Virus record (IMG/VR): IMGVR_UViG_3300047445_000210 | Location: 1-24,395 of that record | Length of the DNA stretch: 24,395 nucleotides | Direction: 5' to 3' (one strand) | DNA from: a virus | Shown here: positions 12,516 through 19,192 of the stretch, one piece after another | Numbering within the stretch: position 1 is the first letter of the stretch | Layout: each line of letters begins with the position of its first letter | The notes under the pieces: generated by a model | What the model was told of the DNA's origin: nothing | The model's database searches: none | The model's input: only the letters and a program-made list of their open reading frames with translations | Program-made: the position numbers and the translations under genes

Positions 12516-12788
12516 CTACACAGCGCCGCGAATTTCGTAATGACCGGGCGCGCACTTCACCTGTGCAATGCGCCACTTGTCTGAATGATAAAGCGGATGC
12601 TCGCTCTTCCACTTCGCGACGTTTGCGATGCCGTGAATTTGGCAATCGATGAACGTCAATTCGGGTGTCAGATCGGAGTTGGTAACGATCTCCTCAACCC
12701 GCGACTCCTGCGGGGCGCAATCGCGATCGGCGGACATTGGCCCGGGGACGATCAGTTTGCACATGATGGCAACGACGGTGACGAACAT
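12516..12788 (-). CDS. signal-anchored or secreted protein (90 aa)
   Basis: The ATG overlaps the preceding stop (TGATG). An N-terminal hydrophobic segment (MFVTVVAIMCKLIVPGPM) would act as a signal peptide or anchor. The remainder is soluble with three cysteines (C25-region, C at FIDCQIHG, C at VKCAPGH), compatible with a periplasmic protein with a disulfide. With the 61-residue membrane protein it forms a pair. Spanin-like or exclusion roles are possible, but no lysis motif (for example a lipobox) is clear. Confidence 0.6.
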   Translation of the reverse strand: MFVTVVAIMCKLIVPGPMSADRDCAPQESRVEEIVTNSDLTPELTFIDCQIHGIANVAKWKSEHPLYHSDKWRIAQVKCAPGHYEIRGAV

Positions 12789-12973
12789 CAGAAGCCCGCC
12801 GCTGCTCGGAAGGCGTGTACGATCGTACCGAGCCAATGGCCGTAGCTCTCCGGCCAAAAGAACGCGTAGACCACGAACAGAATTCCGCCAGTAAATGGAA
12901 TCACGTTCCGCGTGTTCACGTTCGAAAGGTACTGGCCGAATGCGAACCCGGCCTTGTCTGTATTGTCTGTCAC
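12788..12973 (-). CDS. small membrane protein (61 aa)
   Basis: The GTG start lies in a GTGA overlap with the upstream 41-residue gene. After a polar N-terminus (TDNTDKAGFAFGQYLSN), residues about 25-52 are hydrophobic and aromatic (GGILFVVYAFFW, then a second weaker segment). It is coupled to the 90-residue secreted-type gene through TGATG. Family unknown. Confidence 0.6.
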   Translation of the reverse strand: MTDNTDKAGFAFGQYLSNVNTRNVIPFTGGILFVVYAFFWPESYGHWLGTIVHAFRAAAGF

Positions 12974-13095
12974 TGCACCGTCCCCATGCGCAGAGGGTCA
13001 ACGGCGCCAACCACGATCGGCGGCCACTCAAAAGAAAACGGCACGCCCGACTTTCCGTCGTTGCGTGCCTTCTGGTTTTCTTGCCGCTTGGTCAT
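12970..13095 (-). CDS. hypothetical small protein (41 aa)
   Basis: GAGGGG lies 8 bases before the ATG. The N-terminus is basic and polar (MTKRQENQKARNDGKSG), followed by a Trp/Pro/Val-rich stretch (FEWPPIVVGAVDPL). The stop overlaps the next GTG start. Family not recognised; a nucleic-acid-binding peptide is possible from the basic head. Confidence 0.58.
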   Translation of the reverse strand: MTKRQENQKARNDGKSGVPFSFEWPPIVVGAVDPLRMGTVQ

Positions 13096-13133
13096 TTGTC
13101 TGTCCCCTCAATGTGGGACAAGCTGTAGCCCGA

Positions 13134-13502
13134 TTAGCTACAAATTACAAGACCGTTCAAGCTTTCTCCGTTGCGAACTGTTGAACGAACTGTACGAGGC
13201 GCGCGTTCAAAGGGATTGTAAACCAGTGACGCCCCGATTGGGCGCTCTTCCCATATCTGCTTGGCGAATTGCCCGCGGATGACCGCCCCCGGGTCCGTTC
13301 TCTCTGCCCACAGGTAGAGCGCGGCTAGGCGCTTCCTGTCTACGGCTCGTTGATGGTCTGGCAGCACCCTATCCGCTCTAGGGGCCTCACCCGGTGGCTG
13401 CCAGACATACCAGATAACAGCCAATTCAGAACAGGCTACAGCGAATGACTTCATGTTAAACGTAGAAAGAAGAATGCAAGTATCGACCGCGCTATGACTC
13501 AT
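13134..13502 (-). CDS. hypothetical protein next to the repressor (122 aa)
   Basis: An open frame with a hydrophobic N-terminal part (SFAVACSELAVIWYVW) and a basic, helical middle (DRKRLAALYLWAERTDPG). The start is uncertain: ATG at 13502, GTG at 13523 or ATG at 13454 are all possible, and none has a strong ribosome site. It is the gene immediately downstream of the repressor on the same strand. Family not recognised. Sequence composition supports coding moderately. Confidence 0.42.
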   Translation of the reverse strand: MSHSAVDTCILLSTFNMKSFAVACSELAVIWYVWQPPGEAPRADRVLPDHQRAVDRKRLAALYLWAERTDPGAVIRGQFAKQIWEERPIGASLVYNPFERAPRTVRSTVRNGESLNGLVICS

Positions 13503-13525
13503 AACCCCGCCCCGAACTTTCACTT

Positions 13526-13537
13526 AGGTTGCAACCT
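13526..13537. promoter_or_regulatory. 12-bp perfect palindrome, possible operator
   Basis: AGGTTGCAACCT is perfectly self-complementary and lies between the repressor gene and the next minus-strand gene, a few bases ahead of its earliest start. Its length and place fit a dimeric regulator site, but no second copy was found in the repressor intergenic region. Confidence 0.35.
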
Positions 13538-13612
13538 GATTGTTGCGCCACCCAGTGCGCTTGTAGCCAAAACGGCTGCGGAGCGTATCCGGTTAACTAC
13601 GGAGATTAAGAC

Positions 13613-14272
13613 TTATTTTAGAATTCTCGTCATGCGACGTATGATGGCCACAACTTTTACGGTTTCGCCCTCTTCTCTGCGCTTCTTCATGCCGGTAGTG
13701 TGGACAATAACGGGCCTATGACCATCGCAGAGGTATTCAGTCCGGTCTTTGTATATTTTCACCACTCGTGGGGATACTTCAATAAGACCGGAACGAGTCC
13801 GCTGGATTACGACTTGCTTTCCGTCAGTGATCTTTTCGACCGGCGCGATACAAATTAGCGTATCGCCATTGAGTATGCCGGACGAAATCATGCACTCGCC
13901 CTTCATCCGGAACGCGAAATGTTCCGCAGAAGGGTGCTCAAAGTCGGATGGAACAACAATCGTTTCAGCGTCATGTGAGTTCAATTCGTCTTGCTCCCGC
14001 CAAACGCCGGCAGCAATTTCCTTTTCAACTCTAAGCGTCTGTAGGTTTTCTAACGAACCCTGCACAGGCATGTTGGGTACGGGCTCTTCTATGTATGCAG
14101 CGATGGCCGCTAGTTCGTTGCTGAAAATCTTCCGAGTGCCCCAAGTCATTTTGTAAACAGTCTGACGCGTCATCCGCGTTTCCAGCTTCAGCGCCTTCGT
14201 TAGCGCCGCAGCTAGGCCAACTGCGCTCTTGCCGGGTTTCTTAAGTCCTTCCTTTAGCCACTTCTCATACAT
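13613..14272 (-). CDS. CI-like phage repressor, HTH plus S24-type domain
   Basis: The N-terminal 60 residues hold a helix-turn-helix (KSAVGLAAALTKALKLETRMTRQTVYKM). The C-terminal half matches the LexA/CI S24 fold: cleavage-site-like A88-G89 (EIAAGVWRE), FAFRMKGECM, then GILNGDTLI. The nucleophile position is Cys127, not Ser, and the usual lysine position appears to be Arg169 in EVSPRVV (Lys172 lies three residues on). Autocleavage may therefore be altered or absent. I chose the ATG at 14272, with AGAGGG 8 bases upstream. It is divergent from the HTH regulator and should keep lytic promoters silent. Confidence 0.88.
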   Translation of the reverse strand: MYEKWLKEGLKKPGKSAVGLAAALTKALKLETRMTRQTVYKMTWGTRKIFSNELAAIAAYIEEPVPNMPVQGSLENLQTLRVEKEIAAGVWREQDELNSHDAETIVVPSDFEHPSAEHFAFRMKGECMISSGILNGDTLICIAPVEKITDGKQVVIQRTRSGLIEVSPRVVKIYKDRTEYLCDGHRPVIVHTTGMKKRREEGETVKVVAIIRRMTRILK

Positions 14273-14372
14273 TCCCATCACCCTCTGAAAACTCAAAACA
14301 CTACGCTAAAGTACAATCAATGTTCCCTTTCAAGCGGCGTGTCAAATTTTTAGCTTGAACACCCTAGCAATT

Positions 14373-14422
14373 TGTCGCGAATCTAGCTACACACTACCCA
14401 CGATGTTGCTCGATTGGCGACA
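14373..14422. promoter_or_regulatory. imperfect inverted repeat in the immunity switch region
   Basis: TGTCGCGAATC (14373-14383) and GATTGGCGACA (14412-14422) match in inverse orientation at 10 of 11 positions. They sit between the divergent repressor and HTH genes, just ahead of the rightward start. A second pair, TCAAGC/GCTTGA, lies nearer the repressor (about 14329-14357). These are the natural candidates for operators of the repressor and the HTH regulator. No consensus promoter was convincing. Confidence 0.45.
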
Positions 14423-14442
14423 CTATTTGGGGGTACTGCTAG

Positions 14443-14940
14443 ATGCAGAATGGGTTGATTGCACAAGCACTTACTAGACGTGAAGAGCGCCCGGATATTC
14501 ATAAGCCTGTCGCCAAAGTTCGAAGCGGAGAATCTTTCCGCGGCAACATAGCCGAAATGGTCCGCGACCTCAAAGAGCACGTCCCCGGCCTATCAGTTAG
14601 GCAGTTGTCCACATTGATTGGCGTCAGCGTCGGCACCGTTCATAACAACCTTCCCAAGACGACAGAGGCCAATGACCATTCGGAACATTGGACGACCGAC
14701 GACAACGAGTCGGCTTCAGCCGCTCACTTGTCAGCTTTGCGTAAGCATCATGAATGCTATCGCGATGAAGTTTCGTACATCCTTTTTGACGGCAAGACCG
14801 CCGATCGCGACGAGTGGTCGACCGTGCCTGCAGTCTACACCACCCCGGAATTTCGCGACCCTTACCGCCGTGCCGATCAGTCTCACACGATCAAGCGGCC
14901 GATTACCTTAGCTACCCGCCCGTTCAGCGTCGCGGCTTAA
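14443..14940 (+). CDS. HTH regulatory protein, first gene of the right operon (165 aa)
   Basis: Residues about 38-72 form a clear helix-turn-helix (EMVRDLKEHVPGLSVRQLS, then IGVSVGTVHNN). The rest is polar and probably flexible. It is the first rightward gene, divergent from the repressor, which is the Cro position. At 165 residues it is larger than Cro, so it may instead be a CII-like or replication-initiation regulator. GGGGGT precedes the ATG. It ends in SVAA, one of many Ala-Ala termini in this operon. Confidence 0.75.
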   Translation: MQNGLIAQALTRREERPDIHKPVAKVRSGESFRGNIAEMVRDLKEHVPGLSVRQLSTLIGVSVGTVHNNLPKTTEANDHSEHWTTDDNESASAAHLSALRKHHECYRDEVSYILFDGKTADRDEWSTVPAVYTTPEFRDPYRRADQSHTIKRPITLATRPFSVAA

Positions 14941-14987
14941 ACCAAACCCCAACACACCCAAACCGAAACAACATCTGAGGAGATGTG

Positions 14988-15173
14988 ATGCAGGATTTTG
15001 CTTATTCGCTGGATGACGAAGTCATGGTTGGCAACGTCAAAGCAAGCGTCGTTGGTGCCGCAGCATTCTCGCACAAGAGCGACGAATATCTGTTGCGGCT
15101 GATCGATGACGAAGGACTCCCGTCCGAACGTTGGTTCACTGAAAGCGCAATCAGAAAGGCGAGGACTCATTAA
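14988..15173 (+). CDS. small SH3-like protein (61 aa)
   Basis: GAGGAG lies 5 bases before the ATG; a GTG one codon earlier is in frame. The pattern LDDEVMVGN, then EYLLRLIDDEGLPSERWFTES follows the short D-x-V / Y-x-V-R beta-barrel layout that also appears in the genes at 15173, 17921 and 20975. Probably one small SH3- or KOW-like barrel. No function known; the stop overlaps the next gene as TAATG. Confidence 0.68.
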   Translation: MQDFAYSLDDEVMVGNVKASVVGAAAFSHKSDEYLLRLIDDEGLPSERWFTESAIRKARTH

Positions 15174-16075
15174 TGAATACGTTCAAGAAGGGTGACGTTG
15201 TCAGCGTGTATGGCAAGGGCCGGCATATCGTGGATTACATCGATGGTCCGTACGTCTATCACGACAAGGGCGGGTGCTCCTATCACGGTGACTGCAAGCT
15301 CGTGCCACAGCCGAAGTTTGGGCCGGGGGATGTTGTCAGTAACGGCAGCAGTAGCGGCGAATTCACTATCAAGTGCGTGAAGACGAGCTTCCAAGACGGA
15401 ACACCGTACAACGGCGAGGCTGCTTACGATTACGCGGACTCGTACAAGGGCGCTTGGGATTACGAGCGCCATCTGACTCTCGTCCGTCGCGCCAACCCCG
15501 CACCGACGCTTGGCGACATCGTTAGTGATGCGTTGAAGAGCCGGAGCGGTATCAAGGTTGGCGATCGCGTTCGATTGGACTCGCCCGAATATGACGACAT
15601 CCCGGGCACGGTTACGTCGATTGAGTGGCCGCACTTCAAGGCTCGTTGGGACGGCGGGGGAGGCGATTCCGTTCCATTCCCGATCAAGTACGCCGTCGTT
15701 ATTTCGTCAGCGCCCGGCCTCGAAACTGTTTTTTCGGAGATCAGGGCCGGTCGCGTCATTAACGCGATCAAGGAGTATCGCGCGGTATACGGCGTCGGCC
15801 TGAAGGAAGCCAAGGACTCCGTTGAAGCGATCCGAGAGGCAATGAATTTGGCGGCCCCGGCCCCCGTATCCGCCCCACGCGACTCGATCGTGGTTCGGTT
15901 CGAGAACGGCAAGTACGAACCGAACTCGCCGCCGAAGGTGCACCCGTCGCTTGCGGAAGCCACGGCGGAAGCCGAACGGCTCGCGAAGAAAGAGCCCGGC
16001 ATCGCGTTCGCAACGTTCTCGCTGATGTCGCACAGCACCGCGACGAAGCCGACTGTTTCGACGGTGGCGAAATGA
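15173..16075 (+). CDS. multi-SH3-like protein with an L7/L12-type helix motif (300 aa)
   Basis: Three barrel-like repeats can be seen: KKGDVVSVYG near residue 5, FGPGDVVSNG near 49, and IKVGDRVRLDSPEYDDIPGT near 126. Residues about 196-225 (VINAIKEYRAVYGVGLKEAK, then DSVEAI) match the conserved helices of the ribosomal protein L7/L12 C-terminal domain, the surface that recruits translation factors. Residues 240-300 are an alanine-rich tail. The L12-like segment is a recognised domain in small bacterial and phage proteins. A role at ribosomes is suggestive only. Confidence 0.72.
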   Translation: MNTFKKGDVVSVYGKGRHIVDYIDGPYVYHDKGGCSYHGDCKLVPQPKFGPGDVVSNGSSSGEFTIKCVKTSFQDGTPYNGEAAYDYADSYKGAWDYERHLTLVRRANPAPTLGDIVSDALKSRSGIKVGDRVRLDSPEYDDIPGTVTSIEWPHFKARWDGGGGDSVPFPIKYAVVISSAPGLETVFSEIRAGRVINAIKEYRAVYGVGLKEAKDSVEAIREAMNLAAPAPVSAPRDSIVVRFENGKYEPNSPPKVHPSLAEATAEAERLAKKEPGIAFATFSLMSHSTATKPTVSTVAK

Positions 16076-16206
16076 CCACAGACAAGCCGCAACAGCTTCC
16101 GCGGCGTCCACCTCCGGGCGCTGCATACACAACATGGGTTGCCGATGCCAAAGGCGCCCTCACCGAGCAGCCGGCGTACGTCGCGCCAGAGAGTGACGCA
16201 GCATGA
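16072..16206 (+). CDS. hypothetical proline-rich peptide (44 aa)
   Basis: Both ends overlap neighbours as ATGA, which supports translation. The sequence is Pro/Ala-rich (QQLPRRPPPGAAYTTWVADA) and probably disordered, ending ESDAA. Family not recognised. It bridges the L12-like protein and the RNA ligase. Confidence 0.55.
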   Translation: MTTDKPQQLPRRPPPGAAYTTWVADAKGALTEQPAYVAPESDAA

Positions 16207-16784
16207 CGGAATTTGAACCGTTTCCGAAGATCGGCCGGCTTCGCCGCGACTGCGTCGTTACGGAGAAGATTGACGGCACGAATGCACAGGTTTGCATTGT
16301 TGCAGACGGTGAACTTGACGGCGCCGTTGCCTACGTCGGCGGGTACTCGATTTATGCCGGCTCGCGTAGCCGGTGGCTGCAGCCCGGTAAAGGCAATGAC
16401 AACTTTGGCTTTGCCGGCTGGGTTGTCGACAACGCCGCGGAATTGGTCAAGCTTGGCGAGGGAAGGCACTACGGCGAGTGGTGGGGCGTTGGAATCCAAC
16501 GCGGCTACGATCTGACGGAGCGCCGCTTTTCCCTCTTCAACGCCTACCGCTGGCGCGAGGAACGGCCTTCGTGCTGCGGCGTGGTGCCGATCTTGTATGC
16601 CGGGCCGTTCAACACAACCGCAGTCGATGCTGTTGTTTGGGAGTTGGAGCGAACCGGCTCCGTTGCCAAGCCTGATTTCATGAAGCCAGAGGGAATCATC
16701 GTCTATCACGCGGCGACGAAGACGTACTTCAAGCGGCTCTTGGAGAACGACGAGATTTCCAAGGGCGAGGCGCTAGCCGCCTAG
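16203..16784 (+). CDS. RNA ligase (nucleotidyltransferase superfamily, Rnl2-like)
   Basis: Residues 21-27 are EKIDGTN, nucleotidyltransferase motif I with adenylation lysine K22. YAGSRSRWL (51-59), GEWWG (91-95, motif III region), FSLFNAYRW (109-117), PEGIIVY (162-168, motif IV) and YFKRL (175-179, motif V with K177) complete the set. The length of 193 residues covers the nucleotidyltransferase core without the Rnl2 C-terminal domain. Phage RNA ligases repair tRNAs cut in the anticodon loop by host defences. Here the same phage carries permuted tRNA-like genes whose open ends lie in the anticodon arm, so it is a candidate sealing enzyme. No kinase/phosphatase partner is in the window. Confidence 0.85.
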   Translation: MTEFEPFPKIGRLRRDCVVTEKIDGTNAQVCIVADGELDGAVAYVGGYSIYAGSRSRWLQPGKGNDNFGFAGWVVDNAAELVKLGEGRHYGEWWGVGIQRGYDLTERRFSLFNAYRWREERPSCCGVVPILYAGPFNTTAVDAVVWELERTGSVAKPDFMKPEGIIVYHAATKTYFKRLLENDEISKGEALAA

Positions 16785-16976
16785 CTCCCCAGACGGCACC
16801 ACTACCAATTGTAGCCGGCGCCGCCAAAACACCAGCCCGTTGGGCAAGTTCTGAATTTTCGAACCCGCTGTTGACCACAGTTCGGGAAACCCATATTTCT
16901 GCCAATCAGAAAGGTACGTATCAATGAACTGCGGCATCGGCATTTGGTTCGGCGTGTTCTGAGTGCTCGACATCAT
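16773..16976 (-). CDS. possible lone minus-strand gene (67 aa)
   Basis: A frame antiparallel to the right operon, with AGGG 8 bases before its ATG. The protein-like sequence starts MMSSTQNTPNQMPMPQFIDTY and continues with Trp and charged residues (DWQKYGFPELWSTAG). It converges on the RNA ligase with a 12-base overlap of the two ends. A gene inserted against the operon direction would be a moron-type cargo gene. Without it, 180 bases here would be empty. Family not recognised. Confidence 0.4.
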   Translation of the reverse strand: MMSSTQNTPNQMPMPQFIDTYLSDWQKYGFPELWSTAGSKIQNLPNGLVFWRRRLQLVVVPSGELGG

Positions 16977-17133
16977 CCACGGCACCCTAGCATCTTTGGA
17001 TGCTAGCTACTTCGTCGCTTGGATATTTGGACTCATGCTCGCGGTAGTCGTCGCCTGCATTATCGGTCACTTTATCCTGAAACTTATTGACCACTGGAGA
17101 TTTCAGATTTGGCTAAATCAATTGCATCGTTAG
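16963..17133 (+). CDS. possible membrane peptide (56 aa)
   Basis: A GTG-initiated frame with a strong hydrophobic span (FVAWIFGLMLAVVVACIIGHF) and a basic, Trp-containing end. Its 3' end overlaps the ATPase start by 25 bases. The ribosome site is poor; an internal ATG would give a 32-residue form containing only the span. It contains the 16987-17006 hairpin. Confidence 0.38.
   Translation: MLDIIHGTLASLDASYFVAWIFGLMLAVVVACIIGHFILKLIDHWRFQIWLNQLHR
16987..17006. repeat. 8-bp hairpin with TTTG loop
   Basis: CTAGCATC (16987-16994) and GATGCTAG (16999-17006) form a perfect stem. It lies just upstream of the minus-strand 67-residue gene and inside the plus-strand membrane peptide frame. There is no T run, so it is not a standard terminator. 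It may separate the two transcription units. Confidence 0.5.
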
Positions 17134-17921
17134 TTTCGACCAAGTCCGACAGGCCGCCGATTTTGTTGCTCTACGGTGTCGGCGGCGTCGGAAAGACCTC
17201 GCTTGCCGCGGAATTTCCCGACCCTGTCTATCTGCATACGCAGGGCGAAGAGCCGCCAAGCAACGTTGAGCTTGCGACCCCCGGTGTCGTCGAGTCCTAC
17301 GACGAAATGATTGAACTGATGACAGAGCTTGTCGTTGGCGATCACGACCGGAAGACTGTCATTATCGATAGCCTTGACGGCTTCGAGTCGTTGGTTTGGG
17401 CGAAGACATGCGGTCGACTCGGCGTCAACTCGATTGAAGACCCCGGCTACGGCAAGGGCTACATCGAAACCGATCAGGAATGGCAGTATTTCATTGACGG
17501 TGCCTTGGCCCTGAAGCAGCGCGGAATTTGCGTTGTGATCTTGGCTCACCCTGAAATCGTTCGTTTCGACTCGCCTATCACGGACCCGTACAGCCGATAC
17601 ACCGTGAAGCTTCACAAGCGAGCCAACGCGATTATCCGTGAGAAATCCGACATCGTCGGATTCATGAACTACCGCACCACCATCAAAGAGAAGGAAGTTG
17701 CCCGGCAGAAGACAGTTGCTCACGGCGAAGGCGGCGGAGATCGGCAGATTCATCTTGAGGAACGGCCGGGCTTCCTAGCCAAGAACCGATACCAAATGCC
17801 GACAGTGATTCAATACAAGATCGGCAAGGGTTACGAAGAACTTTCGAAGCACTTCCCGGCGCCATACGGCGCTGTGGTGGCGAACGACAACACCAAGACG
17901 ACCAAGAAGAAAGCAGCGTGA
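17109..17921 (+). CDS. Sak4-like recombination ATPase (AAA_24 family)
   Basis: The Walker A box GVGGVGKT spans residues 23-30 and Walker B is KTVIIDSLD (82-90). The rest follows the phage nucleotide-binding proteins of the Sak4/RecA-like group, which anneal single strands with a partner ssDNA-binding protein. The DUF669 protein and an exonuclease follow, the classical neighbours. The start is TTG with GGAGA 8 bases upstream. The tail is basic and ends VVANDNTKTTKKKAA, carrying the ANDN motif. At 270 residues it is complete. Confidence 0.88.
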   Translation: MAKSIASLVSTKSDRPPILLLYGVGGVGKTSLAAEFPDPVYLHTQGEEPPSNVELATPGVVESYDEMIELMTELVVGDHDRKTVIIDSLDGFESLVWAKTCGRLGVNSIEDPGYGKGYIETDQEWQYFIDGALALKQRGICVVILAHPEIVRFDSPITDPYSRYTVKLHKRANAIIREKSDIVGFMNYRTTIKEKEVARQKTVAHGEGGGDRQIHLEERPGFLAKNRYQMPTVIQYKIGKGYEELSKHFPAPYGAVVANDNTKTTKKKAA

Positions 17922-18574
17922 TGGGACAGTTTAAGATTGGGGACAAGGTCACTAATAGCGGCGTTGTCGCGACGGTGATTGGAGTTGAGCAACTGCTACG
18001 CGTCGATTGGGGTAACGGCATCTTTGGTTTCTGGCCGGCTTCTTCTTTTACGCTCGTGCAGCGCAAGTTCAAGGAAGGCGATTTCGTCCGCAGTATCGCT
18101 GACGACGAAACCAATGGCACCGTTGGAGTCGTCTTCGAAGACGACGGCAGCGAGGAAGATAGCGACCCGTATTGGGTTGGTTTGTTCGATGCTGACTGCA
18201 GCGAATTTCCGTTCTCTGCACACGAGCTAATTCCTTGGGTGCCGATTGTTGGTGAACGCGTCATCGAGGCAGACGCGGACGATGACGAAGAAGGCACGAT
18301 CGTTTCGGTTGCCGATGGTCGCGCGGTTGTTCTCTGGGACTCGTTCCCTCTCGCTCAAGACTGGCCATTGTCTGATCTTGAGCCGGCCGAAGAGTTCGAA
18401 GAAGACGATTTCGAAGTTGGGGACGAAGTCGTTTATTCGAATCCGCTCTTTACCAACACCTACAGCGCTCGTGTGATGGACGTTCAAGAAAACGTCGTCT
18501 TCGTCAACTTCGAGTCTGAAGCTCCGTTGGTCGACGCATATTACCCCAAAGATTTTTTCAGCAAGGCAGCATAG
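17921..18574 (+). CDS. tandem SH3/KOW-like repeat protein (217 aa)
   Basis: Four barrel-type repeats recur at about 50-residue spacing, each opening with a GD-x-V or GE-x-V turn: FKIGDKVTNSG, FKEGDFVRSIA, PIVGERVIEAD and FEVGDEVVYSN. The protein is strongly acidic (DDEEG, EEFEEDDFE). It sits inside the recombination block between the ATPase and the ssDNA-binding-type protein. An acidic, DNA-mimicking or protein-docking role is possible; none is known to me. The start is ATG in TGATG; a GTG one codon earlier is equally placed. Confidence 0.7.
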   Translation: MGQFKIGDKVTNSGVVATVIGVEQLLRVDWGNGIFGFWPASSFTLVQRKFKEGDFVRSIADDETNGTVGVVFEDDGSEEDSDPYWVGLFDADCSEFPFSAHELIPWVPIVGERVIEADADDDEEGTIVSVADGRAVVLWDSFPLAQDWPLSDLEPAEEFEEDDFEVGDEVVYSNPLFTNTYSARVMDVQENVVFVNFESEAPLVDAYYPKDFFSKAA

Positions 18575-18588
18575 GAGTTACGAACTAG

Positions 18589-19128
18589 ATGGCAAGTCTT
18601 AACGGTCAATATGATCCGGAAGCAGGCGTACCCGGCGTATACGAAGTCTTCGAAGCCGGCCCCAACCCGATGGAAGTTGTTGAGTCCGACATCGTCGCGA
18701 CGAAGGCCGGCACTGGCAAGCTTCTGAAGTACAAGGTTCGTATTACGGAAGGCGACAACGAAGACCGTTTGGTTTTCGGGCAGTTCAACTTGCAGAACCC
18801 GAATCCCGTCGCAACGAAGATCGGGCAGGAAGAGTTCCGTGCGCTCCGCGAAGTCGTCGGTGTCCTTGAACCGGAAGATACCCAAGACCTGCATTTCAAG
18901 CAGTTCATTGGCTACGTGAAGATTACGCCGGCCAAAGGCGAGTACGCGGCCAAGAACGAAATCGATTGGGGCAAGACCTACAAAATCTTCACCGATGGTG
19001 TCGACGCTGTAGCGCCGCCAGCCAACGACAATGAGAAGCCCGCACCGGCCAAGGCTGCACCGGTCAAGGCCGCTGCGAAGCCCGCTGCAGGCGCTGCCAA
19101 GGCTCCGTGGCCTAGGAAGGCTGCGTAA
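18589..19128 (+). CDS. DUF669 ssDNA-binding-type protein
   Basis: YDPEAGVPGVYEVFEAGPNP, then SDIVATKAGTGKLLKYKVRI, then FNLQNPNPVATKIG are signature segments of DUF669, a phage family of ssDNA-binding proteins that replaces SSB next to Sak4-like ATPases. The core ends near residue 140. The tail has ANDN (145-148) and a Pro/Ala/Lys linker ending WPRKAA, unlike the acidic tip of SSB. GGAG precedes the ATG. A terminator-like hairpin follows the gene. Confidence 0.88.
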   Translation: MASLNGQYDPEAGVPGVYEVFEAGPNPMEVVESDIVATKAGTGKLLKYKVRITEGDNEDRLVFGQFNLQNPNPVATKIGQEEFRALREVVGVLEPEDTQDLHFKQFIGYVKITPAKGEYAAKNEIDWGKTYKIFTDGVDAVAPPANDNEKPAPAKAAPVKAAAKPAAGAAKAPWPRKAA

Positions 19129-19148
19129 CTAGTCGCCGTAAGACGTTT

Positions 19149-19181
19149 GGGGGTGGAGACGACAAACCCCCGCTTATTTTT
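19149..19181 (+). terminator. rho-independent terminator or attenuator
   Basis: GGGGG (19149-19153) pairs with CCCCC (19167-19171), followed by GC and TTATTTTT. An alternative GTTTG/CAAAC pairing overlaps it, so the hairpin could switch. It lies between the DUF669 gene and the exonuclease gene, and partial read-through would lower the exonuclease relative to the ssDNA-binding protein. Confidence 0.6.
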
Positions 19182-19192
19182 AGGAAACCATT

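Noticed and set aside
12789-13031. N-terminal extension of the 90-residue gene to a 171-residue reading
   Set aside because: The extension overlaps two small genes with better starts and membrane-type sequence. TGATG coupling supports the shorter form.
15768-16709. 313-codon open frame on the minus strand
   Set aside because: It is antisense to the L12-like protein and the RNA ligase, has low-complexity basic composition, and no ribosome site.
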